DNA of 64,000 bases. Source: Mesorhizobium comanense (GTDB lineage: Bacteria; Pseudomonadota; Alphaproteobacteria; Rhizobiales; Rhizobiaceae). The stretch lies in the NCBI RefSeq assembly GCF_005503535.1, contig NZ_SCNN01000008.1, positions 186,001 through 250,000 on the forward strand. Reading direction: 5' to 3'. How positions within the stretch are numbered: position 1 is the first letter of the stretch; each line of letters starts with the position of its first letter. Shown here in pieces: positions 7,909-16,643 of this stretch. Under the pieces are notes generated by a model that saw only the letters and a list, made by a program, of their open reading frames with translations, ran no database searches and was not told the origin of the DNA. Both the position numbers and the translations under genes were made by a program.

Positions 7909-9360
7909 TCAGACCCCCGTCGCCGGGATGCCCGTCCGCTCCACCTTGCGCGGCGCGGTGATCTCCTTCCAGGCCGACAACGCCCGGTTGACCGCCGCGT
8001 TCGGCTCGCGGCCGACGAACTGGCCATGGCCGGGCTTGGCCTTCACATCCGCTTCCTCGATCGACAGTTCGCCGCGCGAGAAGACGAAGCGCGGCAGGCC
8101 GGTCACCTCGACGCCCTCGAACACATTGTAGTCGATGACAGACTGCTGTTTCTTGGCCGCGATCGTCTTCTTGCGCTTGGGATCCCACACGATGATGTCG
8201 GCATCGGCGCCTTCCACGATCGCGCCTTTCCTCGGATACATGTTGAGGATCTTCGCGATATTGGTTGAGGTCACCGCGACGAACTCGTTCATCGTCAGGC
8301 GCCCGGTGTTGACGCCGCGCGTCCACAGCACCGGCATGCGATCCTCAAGACCGCCCGTGCCGTTGGGGATCTTGGTGAAATTGCCGACGCCGAAGCGCTT
8401 CTGCTCGGTCGTGAAGGCGCAATGGTCGGTCGCCACCACCTGCAGCGATCCGGCCTGCAGGCCGGCCCACAGCGAGTCCTGGTGCAGCTTGTTGCGGAAG
8501 GGCGGGCTCATGACGCGGCGCGCGGCATGGTCCCAATCCTTGTTGAAATATTCGGTCTCGTCGAGCGTCAGGTGCTGGATCAGCGGTTCGCCGAAAACCC
8601 GCATGCCCTTCTGGCGGGCGCGGCGGATGGCTTCGTGGCTCTGCTCGCACGAGACATGCACGACATAGAGCGGCACGCCGGCCATGTCGGCGATCATGAT
8701 GGCGCGGTTGGTCGCCTCGCCTTCCACTTCCGGCGGACGCGAATAGGCGTGGCCCTCGGGACCGTTGTTGCCGGCGGCAAGCAGCTTCTGCGAGAGTGCC
8801 GCGACCACATCGCCGTTTTCGGCATGCACCAGCGGCAGCGCGCCAAGGTCGGCGCAGCGCTGGAACGACGCGTACATCTCGTCGTCGTCGACCATCAGCG
8901 CGCCCTTGTAGGCCATGAAGTGCTTGAACGAGGTTATGCCCTTGTCGACCACCGTGGCCATCTCGTCGAACACCTGCTTGCCCCACCAGGTGATCGCCAT
9001 GTGGAAGGAGTAGTCGCAGGAGGCCTTGGAGGTCTTGTTGTCCCACATCTGAAGCGCTTCGAGCAGCGACTGCTGCGGCGCCGGCAAGCAGAAATCGACC
9101 ACCATCGTGGTGCCGCCGGCAAGGGCGGCGCGGGTGCCGGATTCGAAATCATCCGCCGAATAGGTGCCCATGAACGGCATTTCGAGATGGGTGTGCGGAT
9201 CGATGCCGCCCGGCATCACATAGCAGCCGGTGGCGTCATACTCATGGTCACCATGCAGGTCCGAGCCGATGGCGACGATCTTGCCGTGGCTGAACAGCAC
9301 ATCGGCTTTCCAGCTGCGGTCGGTGGTGACGACGGTGCCGTTCTTGATGACTTTGGTCAT
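7909..9360 (-). CDS. hydA: Dihydropyrimidinase / D-hydantoinase
   Basis: 483 residues, the usual family length. It hydrolyses 5,6-dihydrouracil or dihydrothymine to the N-carbamoyl-beta-amino acid, the second step of the reductive pathway. The binuclear metal site is visible: H56 and H58 in GGIDPHTHLE, the lysine expected to be carbamylated at K152 (FMAYKGA), H179 (VHAENGD), H235 (VVHVSCEQ) and D312 (ATDHCAF). AAGGGAA precedes ATG 9360. It lies 65 nt downstream of the amidohydrolase gene, in order of the pathway. Confidence 0.93.
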   Translation of the reverse strand: MTKVIKNGTVVTTDRSWKADVLFSHGKIVAIGSDLHGDHEYDATGCYVMPGGIDPHTHLEMPFMGTYSADDFESGTRAALAGGTTMVVDFCLPAPQQSLLEALQMWDNKTSKASCDYSFHMAITWWGKQVFDEMATVVDKGITSFKHFMAYKGALMVDDDEMYASFQRCADLGALPLVHAENGDVVAALSQKLLAAGNNGPEGHAYSRPPEVEGEATNRAIMIADMAGVPLYVVHVSCEQSHEAIRRARQKGMRVFGEPLIQHLTLDETEYFNKDWDHAARRVMSPPFRNKLHQDSLWAGLQAGSLQVVATDHCAFTTEQKRFGVGNFTKIPNGTGGLEDRMPVLWTRGVNTGRLTMNEFVAVTSTNIAKILNMYPRKGAIVEGADADIIVWDPKRKKTIAAKKQQSVIDYNVFEGVEVTGLPRFVFSRGELSIEEADVKAKPGHGQFVGREPNAAVNRALSAWKEITAPRKVERTGIPATGV

Positions 9361-9425
9361 TTTCTTGTTCCCTTGTTGTCTTCGCGCTTCTTTATGAGCG
9401 GCGTTTGAAAGGTAGATGTCTGGGG

Positions 9426-10676
9426 TCACTCCACGATGACAGCCGTCTCCACCACTGCGTGGAACAGCACGTCGGCGCCGGCGCCCGCCCATTCCTTGGT
9501 GATTTCCTCGGCCTCGTTGTGGCTCAACCCGTCGACGCAGGGACACATGACCATGGCGGTCGGCGCCACGCGATTGATCCAGCAGGCGTCGTGGCCGGCG
9601 CCCGAGACGATGTTGCGGTGGGAATAGCCAAGCCGTTCGGCGGCGTCGCGGATTGCCTTCACACATCCCTTATCGAAGGTCACCGGATCGAAATGGCCGA
9701 CCTGCTCGATTTTGTATTTGATGTCGAGCGCGTCGCAGATCGTGTCGATGCCCTCGCGGATGCGGCCGTCCATCGCGTCCAGTACTTCTTTTTCCGGCGA
9801 GCGGATGTCGATGGTGAAGACGGTGCGCCCGGCGATGATGTTGCGCGAGTTCGGATAGACTTCCATGTGGCCGACAGCACCGACGGCGTCCGGCTGGTAG
9901 TCCATGGCGATCTCGTGCACCAGTTCGATGACGCGCGCCATGCCGAGGCCGGCATTGCGGCGCTTGGGCATCGGCGTCGACCCGGTATGGGCTTCCTTGC
10001 CGGTCAAGGTCACCTGCAGCCATTTCAGGCCTTGGCCATGGGTGACGACGCCGATGTCGATGTCTTCATCCTCGAGGATCGGCCCCTGCTCGATATGCAG
10101 TTCGAAAAAGGCGTGGATCTTGCGGTCGCCGACCTTTTCGGTGCCCTTCCAGCCTATGCGCTCCAGTTCCTCGCCGAACTTCTTGCCGTTCTTGTCCGTG
10201 TGCCCGTAGACGTCGGCCTGGTCGAGCACGCCGGCGAACACGCCGGACGCCATCATCGCCGGCGCGAAGCGCGCGCCTTCCTCGTTGGTCCAGTTGGTGA
10301 CGACGATCGGATGTTTGGTCTTGATGCCAAGATCGTTGAGCGAGCGCACGATCTCCAGGCCGCCGAGTACGCCCAGCACGCCGTCATACTTTCCGCCCGT
10401 CGGCTGCGTATCGAGATGGCTGCCGACATAGACCGGCGGCAGGCTGGGATCGGTGCCTTCGCGGCGGGCAAACATGGTGCCCATCTCGTCGACGCCCATT
10501 TCGAGCCCGGCCGCATCGCACCAGCGCTTGAACAGGTGCCTTCCCTCGCCGTCCTCGTCGGTCACGGTCTGGCGATTGTTGCCGCCGGCAATGCCGGGGC
10601 CGATCTTCGCCATCTCCATCAGCGAATCCCACAAACGGTCGGAATTGATTCGCAGATTCTCGCCGGGTGCGGCCAT
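9426..10676 (-). CDS. N-carbamoyl-beta-alanine amidohydrolase (beta-ureidopropionase type)
   Basis: 416 residues of the M20-like Zn amidohydrolase family that holds beta-ureidopropionase, allantoate amidohydrolase and L-carbamoylase. Metal and catalytic motifs are seen in order: GSHLDTQPTGGKYDG, NEEGARF, HIEQG and GAGHDACW. Expected reaction: N-carbamoyl-beta-alanine to beta-alanine, CO2 and ammonia. The allantoate alternative is disfavoured by the neighbours (dihydropyrimidinase downstream, omega-aminotransferase upstream). Its mRNA 5' region carries a strong 15-bp hairpin. Confidence 0.9.
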   Translation of the reverse strand: MAAPGENLRINSDRLWDSLMEMAKIGPGIAGGNNRQTVTDEDGEGRHLFKRWCDAAGLEMGVDEMGTMFARREGTDPSLPPVYVGSHLDTQPTGGKYDGVLGVLGGLEIVRSLNDLGIKTKHPIVVTNWTNEEGARFAPAMMASGVFAGVLDQADVYGHTDKNGKKFGEELERIGWKGTEKVGDRKIHAFFELHIEQGPILEDEDIDIGVVTHGQGLKWLQVTLTGKEAHTGSTPMPKRRNAGLGMARVIELVHEIAMDYQPDAVGAVGHMEVYPNSRNIIAGRTVFTIDIRSPEKEVLDAMDGRIREGIDTICDALDIKYKIEQVGHFDPVTFDKGCVKAIRDAAERLGYSHRNIVSGAGHDACWINRVAPTAMVMCPCVDGLSHNEAEEITKEWAGAGADVLFHAVVETAVIVE

Positions 10677-10698
10677 TCAAAACCCTTCCATTTCATGA

Positions 10699-10736
10699 TC
10701 TGGGCGGCTGGCGGTTCCCATCGCCAGCCGCCCAGA
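10699..10736 (-). other. Perfect 15-bp intercistronic hairpin
   Basis: TCTGGGCGGCTGGCG at 10699-10713 and its exact complement at 10722-10736, with an 8-nt loop. It lies between the aminotransferase stop and the amidohydrolase start. No T-tract follows on the minus strand, so a processing or mRNA-stability element, or a partial attenuator, is more likely than a full terminator. Confidence 0.7.
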
Positions 10737-10747
10737 CAAAAGCAAAT

Positions 10748-12076
10748 CTAGTCTATCGACCTCAGCACATCCCGCACATGGTCGATCAGTTCGTTGATCT
10801 GGCCCTTGGTGATGATCAGCGGCGGCGACAGCGCGATGATATCGCCGGTGGTGCGGATCAGCGCGCCGCGCTCGAACGCCTTGACGAAAGCCGAGAAAGC
10901 CCGCTTGGTCGGGCTGCCGGCGATGGGCGCCAGCTCGATCGCGCCGATCAGGCCGATATTCCTGACGTCGATGACATGCGGCTCGCCCTTCAGCGAATGC
11001 AGCGCGTCTTCCCAATAGGGCGCCAGTTCCTCGCCCCGGGTAAGCAGGCCTTCTTCCTTGTAGGTGTCGAGCGTGCCGAGAGCGGCCGCGCAGGCGATTG
11101 GGTTGCCCGAATAGGTATAGCCGTGGAAGAACTCGATCATGTGTTCCGGGCCGGTCATGAAGGCGTCGTGGATTTCCTTCTTCACGAACACCGCGCCCAT
11201 CGGGATGACGCCGTTGGAGACGCCCTTGGCGGTGGTCATGATGTCGGGGGTGACGCCGAAATAGTCGGCCGCGAACGGCGCGCCGAGACGGCCGAAACCG
11301 GTGATGACCTCGTCGAAAATCAACAGGATGCCGTGCTTGGTGCAGATTTCGCGTAGTTTCTGCAAATAGCCCTTCGGCGGCAGGATGACGCCGGTGGAAC
11401 CGGCGACCGGCTCGACGATGACAGCCGCGATGGTCGATGCGTCGTGCAAGGTGACGAGACGTTCGAGCTCGTTCGCCAGTTCGGCGCCATGTTCCGGCAC
11501 GCCCTTGGAGAAGGCGTTCTTCTCCGGCAAATGCGTGTGCGGCAGATGGTCGACGCCGCCGAGCAGCGTGCCGAACATCTTGCGGTTGGAGACGATGCCG
11601 CCGACCGAGATGCCGCCGAAATTGACGCCGTGATAGCCGCGCTCGCGGCCGATGAGGCGGGTGCGCGAGCCCTCGCCCTTCACGCGATGATAGGCGATCG
11701 CCATCTTCAGCGCCGTCTCGACCGACTCCGAGCCGGAATTGGTGAAGAAGACATGGTCCATGCCCTTGGGCGCGATGTCGACCAGCCGGTTGGCCAGTTC
11801 GAACACGATCGGATGGCCCATCTGGAAAGCAGGCGCGTAGTCGAGTTCGGCGGCCTGATGCTGGATCGCCTCGGTGATCTTGGGACGGCAATGGCCGGCA
11901 TTGACGCACCAGAGGCCCGCGGTGCCGTCCAGCACCTTGCGGCCGTCGCTCGTTGTGTAATGCATGTCCTTGGCGGACACGAACATGCGCGGCGCCTGCT
12001 TGAACTGCCGGTTTGCCGTGAACGGCATCCAGAATGCGCTGAGATCGTTCGGCGTGACTTTCAGCCGGTTGGACAT
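10748..12076 (-). CDS. Omega-amino acid (beta-alanine):pyruvate aminotransferase
   Basis: A 442-residue class III PLP aminotransferase. The cofactor aspartate is D255 in DEVITGFGR and the Schiff-base lysine is K284 in MTTAKGVSNG; the phosphate-binding TNSGSESVETALK is also present. Expected reaction: beta-alanine or beta-aminoisobutyrate with pyruvate to malonate semialdehyde or its methyl analogue, plus alanine, the last pathway step. ATG 12076 has AGGGGAAG upstream; a TTG two codons earlier is possible. It is the first gene of the operon, and its promoter region holds the RutR-like operator. Confidence 0.9.
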   Translation of the reverse strand: MSNRLKVTPNDLSAFWMPFTANRQFKQAPRMFVSAKDMHYTTSDGRKVLDGTAGLWCVNAGHCRPKITEAIQHQAAELDYAPAFQMGHPIVFELANRLVDIAPKGMDHVFFTNSGSESVETALKMAIAYHRVKGEGSRTRLIGRERGYHGVNFGGISVGGIVSNRKMFGTLLGGVDHLPHTHLPEKNAFSKGVPEHGAELANELERLVTLHDASTIAAVIVEPVAGSTGVILPPKGYLQKLREICTKHGILLIFDEVITGFGRLGAPFAADYFGVTPDIMTTAKGVSNGVIPMGAVFVKKEIHDAFMTGPEHMIEFFHGYTYSGNPIACAAALGTLDTYKEEGLLTRGEELAPYWEDALHSLKGEPHVIDVRNIGLIGAIELAPIAGSPTKRAFSAFVKAFERGALIRTTGDIIALSPPLIITKGQINELIDHVRDVLRSID

Positions 12077-12154
12077 GACCAAGACTTCCCCTTGTAACCT
12101 GTTTCGGTGCGTCCAACGCTTGGTCTTTGCCGCGCTTTCATGCTACGCAAATTT

Positions 12155-12170
12155 TTGACCGATTGGACAA
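12155..12170. promoter_or_regulatory. RutR-like operator before the beta-alanine aminotransferase operon
   Basis: TTGACCGATTGGACAA matches the published E. coli RutR palindrome TTGACCAnnTGGTCAA at 12 of 14 defined positions. It lies 79 nt upstream of the aminotransferase start and 116 nt upstream of rutR, in the shared divergent region, so it could control both directions. Confidence 0.7.
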
Positions 12171-12285
12171 ACGTTAGCACCGCCCTGTCGGCGGTCAAGG
12201 GATTACTAGCGGAAATGCGGCACCGGAAGCGCGTTCCACAGGCTGGGGAAAAACTGGTCCAGAGAATTGGTCCAGAGAATGGTCA

Positions 12286-12939
12286 ATGCGAGGGCTGGCA
12301 AAGGTGAACACCGGCACGGAGGCCCCTCGCCGCACCCGCATCCAGCAGGAAAAGCGCGAGCTGATCCTGGAGGCGGCGCTCGAAGTGTTCTCCACCAACG
12401 GCTTCCGTGGTTCCACCATCGACCAGATCGCCGAAGCGGCCGGCATGTCCAAGCCGAACCTGCTCTATTATTTCCGCCGCAAGGAAGACATTCACGAGAC
12501 GTTGATGCAGCGCCTGCTCGACACCTGGCTGGCGCCGCTCAGGGAACTCGACGACATCGGCGATCCCCTGACCGAGTTACGCAGCTACATCAGGCGCAAG
12601 CTCGAAATGGCGCGTGATTTCCCGCGCGAGAGCCGGCTGTTCGCCAATGAGATCCTGCAGGGCGCGCCGCGCATCATGCCGCTGCTGGCCGGCGAGTTGA
12701 AGACGCTGGTCGATGAGAAAGCGGCGGTCATCAAGGGCTGGATGCGGGCCGGCAAGATCGCCCGGACCGATCCCTGGCACCTGATCTTCTCGATCTGGGC
12801 AACCACCCAGCACTATGCCGATTTCGACGTCCAGGTGCGCGCGGTGCTCGGCCCGAACCGCGGCGGCGACGGCCGCTTCGAGGACGCGGCCCGGTTCCTG
12901 GAGCAGTTGTTCCTGGATGGGTTGAAACCGAAGGGTTAG
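12286..12939 (+). CDS. rutR: TetR-family regulator RutR
   Basis: 217 residues. The N-terminal TetR helix-turn-helix is ALEVFSTNGFRGSTIDQIAE followed by MSKPNLLYYF. The ligand domain closely parallels E. coli RutR as I know it: KLEMARDFPRESRLFANEIL, LKTLVDEKAAVIKGWM, and DPWHLIFSIWATTQHYADF. E. coli RutR responds to uracil and thymine and represses pyrimidine catabolism. Here the gene is divergent from the aminotransferase operon with a RutR-like site between them. The ATG at 12286 is used; the GTG at 12304 has the better-spaced GAGGG and is a real alternative (211 residues). Confidence 0.88.
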   Translation: MRGLAKVNTGTEAPRRTRIQQEKRELILEAALEVFSTNGFRGSTIDQIAEAAGMSKPNLLYYFRRKEDIHETLMQRLLDTWLAPLRELDDIGDPLTELRSYIRRKLEMARDFPRESRLFANEILQGAPRIMPLLAGELKTLVDEKAAVIKGWMRAGKIARTDPWHLIFSIWATTQHYADFDVQVRAVLGPNRGGDGRFEDAARFLEQLFLDGLKPKG

Positions 12940-13060
12940 AGGCGGGTCACGTCTTGGGCCAACTAGCCGGTCGTCGGGCTCTCTGATCGTGGAGATTGGG
13001 GGAAAGCACACATTGGTTTCGTCATTCTAGGGCGAAGCGGAGGGGCTGCGGCCACCGTCG

Positions 13061-13933
13061 TCAGGCGCTGCACCGTTCTCCCGGCAGGTCGTCCAGCAGC
13101 TTGCGCATCTTGGCAACCGAGTTCTGCTCGGGCAGCGGCGTGTAGACGATCAGCTTCATGTCCGAGCCGTCGTCGATGGAAAGGCTCATATGCTCGAAGG
13201 TCATCGGGCCGGCGATCGGATGCCGCAAATGCTTCAGGCCGGACAGGCGGTGCACCACGTCGCGTTGCGGCCACCATTCGCGGAACTCGGGGCTTGAGCG
13301 CATCATCAGCGTGATGAGCCGCTCGAAATCGGGATCGCCAACATATCTGGCGCTTTCGGCGCGGAATGCGGCAAGGGTTGCGCGCGCCAGCTGTTCCCAG
13401 TCCACCAGCAGATGGCGCCGGTGCGGATCTGTGAAGACGCCGTGGATGATGTTGCGGGCGTCACCCTCCAGCAGGCCGTAATCACCGAAAATGGCGACCG
13501 CCGCTTCGTTCCAGGCCAGCACGTCCCAGCGCGGGCCAACGACATAGGCGGGCTGCAGCACGAGGCTTTGCAGCATATGCAGCAAGGGACCTTCGACCTT
13601 TGCCGGCCCGATGCGCCGGCGTTCGGGCTGCTGGCGGCCGGCAAGCGTGAACAGATGCCGCTTCTCGGCGGCGTCGAGGCGCAGCGCCTCGCAAAGCGCC
13701 GTCAATACTTCCGCGGAAGGCCGCACATCCCTGCCCTGCTCCAGCCAGGTGTACCAGGTGGTGCCGACACCGGCGACCATCGCCACCTCCTCGCGGCGCA
13801 GGCCGGGCGTGCGCCGCCGCGCACCGCAGGCAATGCCTGCGGCCTGTGGCGACAGCCTTTCGCGGCGCGAGCGCAGGAAGGCGCCAAGCTCGCGCCGGCG
13901 GCTGTCCTCGGCAGTATCCAGGGAAGCGTCCAT
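13061..13933 (-). CDS. XRE-family regulator with MmyB-like ligand domain
   Basis: 290 residues. The N-terminal helix-turn-helix (LGAFLRSRRERLSP ... GLRREEVAMVAGVGTTWYTWLEQGRD) is the signature of the MmyB-type group. A C-terminal domain with WDVLAWNEAAVAIFGDY and a conserved HP-GPMTFEH near the end follows. Such regulators often control an adjacent divergent dehydrogenase gene, and here two SDR genes start 89 nt away on the other strand. Upstream of ATG 13933 the minus strand reads TATAAT eight bases before the ATG and shows no Shine-Dalgarno, so a leaderless transcript is possible. Confidence 0.85.
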   Translation of the reverse strand: MDASLDTAEDSRRRELGAFLRSRRERLSPQAAGIACGARRRTPGLRREEVAMVAGVGTTWYTWLEQGRDVRPSAEVLTALCEALRLDAAEKRHLFTLAGRQQPERRRIGPAKVEGPLLHMLQSLVLQPAYVVGPRWDVLAWNEAAVAIFGDYGLLEGDARNIIHGVFTDPHRRHLLVDWEQLARATLAAFRAESARYVGDPDFERLITLMMRSSPEFREWWPQRDVVHRLSGLKHLRHPIAGPMTFEHMSLSIDDGSDMKLIVYTPLPEQNSVAKMRKLLDDLPGERCSA

Positions 13934-14022
13934 GACATCTATTATAGCAGTATTGATACCAGGATAAAGTTTGAACTGTTTGAGGTCCGGCAGCCGCTCC
14001 ATCTTCTGGCAGGAGCAAGGAA

Positions 14023-14913
14023 ATGGAGGCTCCGGACATGGACCTGAAGAACAAGACAATCCTCATCACCGGCTCGACCGACGGTGTCGGCCGCGTCGTC
14101 GCGCGACGACTTGGCGCCGCTGGCGCCCGCGTGCTGCTGCACGGCCGAGACGCGGCGCGCGGCAAGGCGACAGTCGCCGAGATCGAGGCGGCCGGCGGCA
14201 AGGCCGAATTCCTCGCCGCCGATCTCGCCTCGCTGGCGGAAGTGCGCCGCCTCGCCGGCGCCGTGCGCGCCCGCACCGACCGGCTCGACATCCTCATCAA
14301 CAATGCCGGCATCGGCACGTCAGGCCAGAATGCCCGGAGGCAAGTCAGCGTCGATGGCTATGAACTGCGCTTCGCGGTCAACTATCTCGCCGGCTTCCTG
14401 CTGACCTCGGAACTTCTTTCCCTGCTGAAGGCGAGCGCGCCGGCGCGGATCCTTAATGTCGCCTCCGCCGGCCAGCAGGCGATCGACTTCGATGACGTCA
14501 TGCTGACGAAAGGCTATAGCGGCGTGCGCGCCTACTGCCAGAGCAAGCTGGCGCAGATCCTGTTCACCATCGACCTAGCCGAACAGCTGAAAGGCAGCGG
14601 CGTCACCGTCAACGCGCTGCATCCGGCGAGCTACATGGACACCACCATGGTGCGACAGGCCGGTGTGACACCTTGGAGTTCGGTCGAGACCGGCGCCGAT
14701 GCCATCCTCAACCTTGCCGCCTCGCCCACCCTCGAAGGGCGCAGCGGCCTCTATCTTGACGGCCTGCGCGAATCCCGCGCCGACGCCCAGGCCTATGACG
14801 CCGGGGCAAGACAGAAATTGCGGGAGCTGAGCCTCGACCTCGGCGGGCCGGCCTCCCCAGAATCGAAGAAGCAAGAATCGAAGAAGCAAGAATCGAAGGA
14901 GCACAATTCATGA
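14023..14913 (+). CDS. Short-chain dehydrogenase/reductase (classical)
   Basis: 296 residues. The NAD(P) motif is TGSTDGVG near residue 16; NNAGIG and the catalytic YCQSK (Y-x-x-x-K) with an upstream NVASAG serine are all present, so it should be an active oxidoreductase. The overall pattern resembles retinol/WW-domain-like SDRs. The C-terminus ends in a threefold ESKKQ-type repeat encoded by a 15-nt tandem repeat. ATG 14023 has AGGAGCAAGGAA upstream. It overlaps the next SDR gene by 4 nt. Substrate unknown; likely controlled by the divergent XRE regulator. Confidence 0.85.
   Translation: MEAPDMDLKNKTILITGSTDGVGRVVARRLGAAGARVLLHGRDAARGKATVAEIEAAGGKAEFLAADLASLAEVRRLAGAVRARTDRLDILINNAGIGTSGQNARRQVSVDGYELRFAVNYLAGFLLTSELLSLLKASAPARILNVASAGQQAIDFDDVMLTKGYSGVRAYCQSKLAQILFTIDLAEQLKGSGVTVNALHPASYMDTTMVRQAGVTPWSSVETGADAILNLAASPTLEGRSGLYLDGLRESRADAQAYDAGARQKLRELSLDLGGPASPESKKQESKKQESKEHNS
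14860..14904. repeat. 15-nt tandem repeat, three copies
   Basis: GAATCGAAGAAGCAA at 14860 and 14875, and GAATCGAAGGAGCAC at 14890. It encodes ESKKQ-ESKKQ-ESKEH at the end of the first SDR. The third copy contains the GAAGGAG ribosome binding site of the second SDR gene. Confidence 0.9.
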
Positions 14914-15632
14914 CCGACAGGATCGAACACACAGTCATCATCGGCGGCTCGTCCGGCATCGGCCTGGCGACGGCGCGCAAACTGCTCGGTCCGGGCATGA
15001 AGGTGACGATCACCGGGCGCAACCAGGAAAAACTAGTCAGCGCCTGGAAAACCCTCGGCGGCGCCGCCGACAAGGCGGCATTCGATGCGTCCAAGCCCGA
15101 AGAGGTGCGCCAGTTCTTCGAGCGCCTCGGTCCGTTCGATCATCTCGTTCTGGCCGCGAGCGGCGGCAAGGGCCTTGGCCCGTTCGAGACCCTCGACCTT
15201 GCCGACATCGGCAGCGGCGTCGAAGAAAAGGTGCGACCGCAGCTCTCCTGCCTGCAGGCGGCTCTGCCGACACTAAGCAAGTCCGGCTCGGTGACCTTCA
15301 TCTCGGCGGTGTCGGCGCAGGTTGCGATGCCCGGTGTCGCCGGCATCGGCGCCATCAACGGCATGCTGCTGACCGTGGCGCCGATCCTGGCGGTCGAGCT
15401 GAAGCCACTGCGCGTCAATGTCGTGGCGCCCGGCGTCATCGACACGCCGTGGTGGGACTTTTTGCCCGACGATCAGCGGCAGGCAGTCTTTGCCGAATAT
15501 GCGGGGAAGACTCCCGTGGGCAGGATCGGCCGCGCCGAGGATGTCGCCTCGGCGATAGCCTTCCTCGTTTCCAACGGCTTCATGACAGGTCAGGTGCTGA
15601 CCTGCGACGGCGGCCTGCGGTTCGCGGCGTGA
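14910..15632 (+). CDS. SDR-fold protein lacking the catalytic Tyr-Lys pair
   Basis: 240 residues with an intact nucleotide-binding N-terminus (GGSSGIG, residues 12-18) and the C-terminal NVVAPGVIDTPWWDF and DGGLRF segments of SDRs. Where the YxxxK motif should be, the sequence is GIGAINGML: by alignment Tyr becomes I146 and Lys becomes N150, although S132/S135 remain. It may be a subfamily with another mechanism or a nonenzymatic partner of the upstream SDR, with which it is translationally coupled (4-nt overlap, GAAGGAG upstream). Confidence 0.85.
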   Translation: MTDRIEHTVIIGGSSGIGLATARKLLGPGMKVTITGRNQEKLVSAWKTLGGAADKAAFDASKPEEVRQFFERLGPFDHLVLAASGGKGLGPFETLDLADIGSGVEEKVRPQLSCLQAALPTLSKSGSVTFISAVSAQVAMPGVAGIGAINGMLLTVAPILAVELKPLRVNVVAPGVIDTPWWDFLPDDQRQAVFAEYAGKTPVGRIGRAEDVASAIAFLVSNGFMTGQVLTCDGGLRFAA

Positions 15633-16118
15633 GAAATGCTAGGCACCATCCGAGCCGGCAGGTAAGGTTAGCGGAGCATTAACCTATTTATATAAGTTTA
15701 TTCAATATCTTATCTCGATACGCCGCACGGAGCCGGTATGCACTTTCGTGACAATGTGATTGGGTTTTCTCGGAATAAAATGCCGGCCAAAACTTCCAAC
15801 GAATGCCTGTCGGCCGAAGCGGCAGCATTGGATGTTTGGCACGGACCCAACCTGTACTCCTCTTTTTTAAGGAAGAATGGCGTCAGACCCGATCGGCACC
15901 AAGCTGCAACAATCGGCCTGTTGATGGGAACAAAGGTCCTCGCATCCGACGGCTCACGACAGCCCCGCTCGTACAGCGGTCGCCCGGAAAGGTAGGAAAT
16001 GTCACCATCCGTCCGCATCTGTCCGTATGCTGTTCATGAAATGTTTTAGCGATTGACGCGGCTATTTGTCGCGCTCAGCCTATGGCGTTATCTGATTCGT
16101 GAACAAAGAGGTCGGTAG
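15633..16118. other. AT-richer intergenic region with one weak small ORF
   Basis: Base composition drops clearly (for example the A/T stretch around 15680-15715). An 85-codon frame at 15738-15995 on the plus strand has GGAG before its ATG, but its product matches nothing I know and the opposite strand is also open. I do not call it a gene with confidence. No RNA gene is apparent. Confidence 0.4.
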
Positions 16119-16610
16119 ATGGCTCGTCGGCAAGCGCTGGCAAAGGTACGGAACTTACTCATCGCGAAAGCTAATGAACTGGGAAATCCTGGGGCTTCAT
16201 CAGACACGGTAATTGCAGCGGTACTCAGAGAGCATGCTGACGCGGTGCTCGAGGCAAGAGATGATCTAGTGAGAATGGCTCTCGGAAGAGAACTCTCACG
16301 TGCGCGCGAGAGAGGGCCGACCAGCATAGGAGCGACCCAGCTCACATTGTGGAGCAATTTCAATGTTTCGCCCCAGATCCGAGTACAGAATGAGCAAGGC
16401 GAACTAGTCTACAAAAATCTTGATATCTGTACATTTGAAGAAGTGGAGGCGTACGCGGCATCCTTACCCACGCCCAGAAATCGATCCAACAGAAGGGCCA
16501 ACTTGCTACAAATGGTGGAGACGTTGAAACCCTTTCGATCTACCGAGAAAGACATTATCGCCACAAGTTGGGCCGCGTCGGTCGCCGCGTCGAAGAAAGG
16601 TGCGGCGTAG
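16119..16610 (+). CDS. Hypothetical protein, lower-GC, possibly acquired
   Basis: 163 residues, not recognised. The first half is rich in helices and charges (ALAKVRNLLIAKANELG, EHADAVLEARDDLVRMALGRELSRARERG) and the middle segment is beta-like. There is no signal peptide or membrane segment, so it should be cytoplasmic. AGAGGT precedes the ATG. Codon and base use is visibly lower in GC than in the neighbours, fitting horizontal acquisition together with the preceding AT-rich spacer. It converges with the DoxX gene. Confidence 0.6.
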   Translation: MARRQALAKVRNLLIAKANELGNPGASSDTVIAAVLREHADAVLEARDDLVRMALGRELSRARERGPTSIGATQLTLWSNFNVSPQIRVQNEQGELVYKNLDICTFEEVEAYAASLPTPRNRSNRRANLLQMVETLKPFRSTEKDIIATSWAASVAASKKGAA

Positions 16611-16643
16611 GGTTATCGAGACCTCTGTCTCGCGTTGGATACC

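Noticed and set aside
15710..16018. A 102-codon minus-strand frame in the lower-GC spacer
   Set aside because: No ribosome binding site and no recognisable product; the plus-strand frame opposite has slightly better signals but is also weak.
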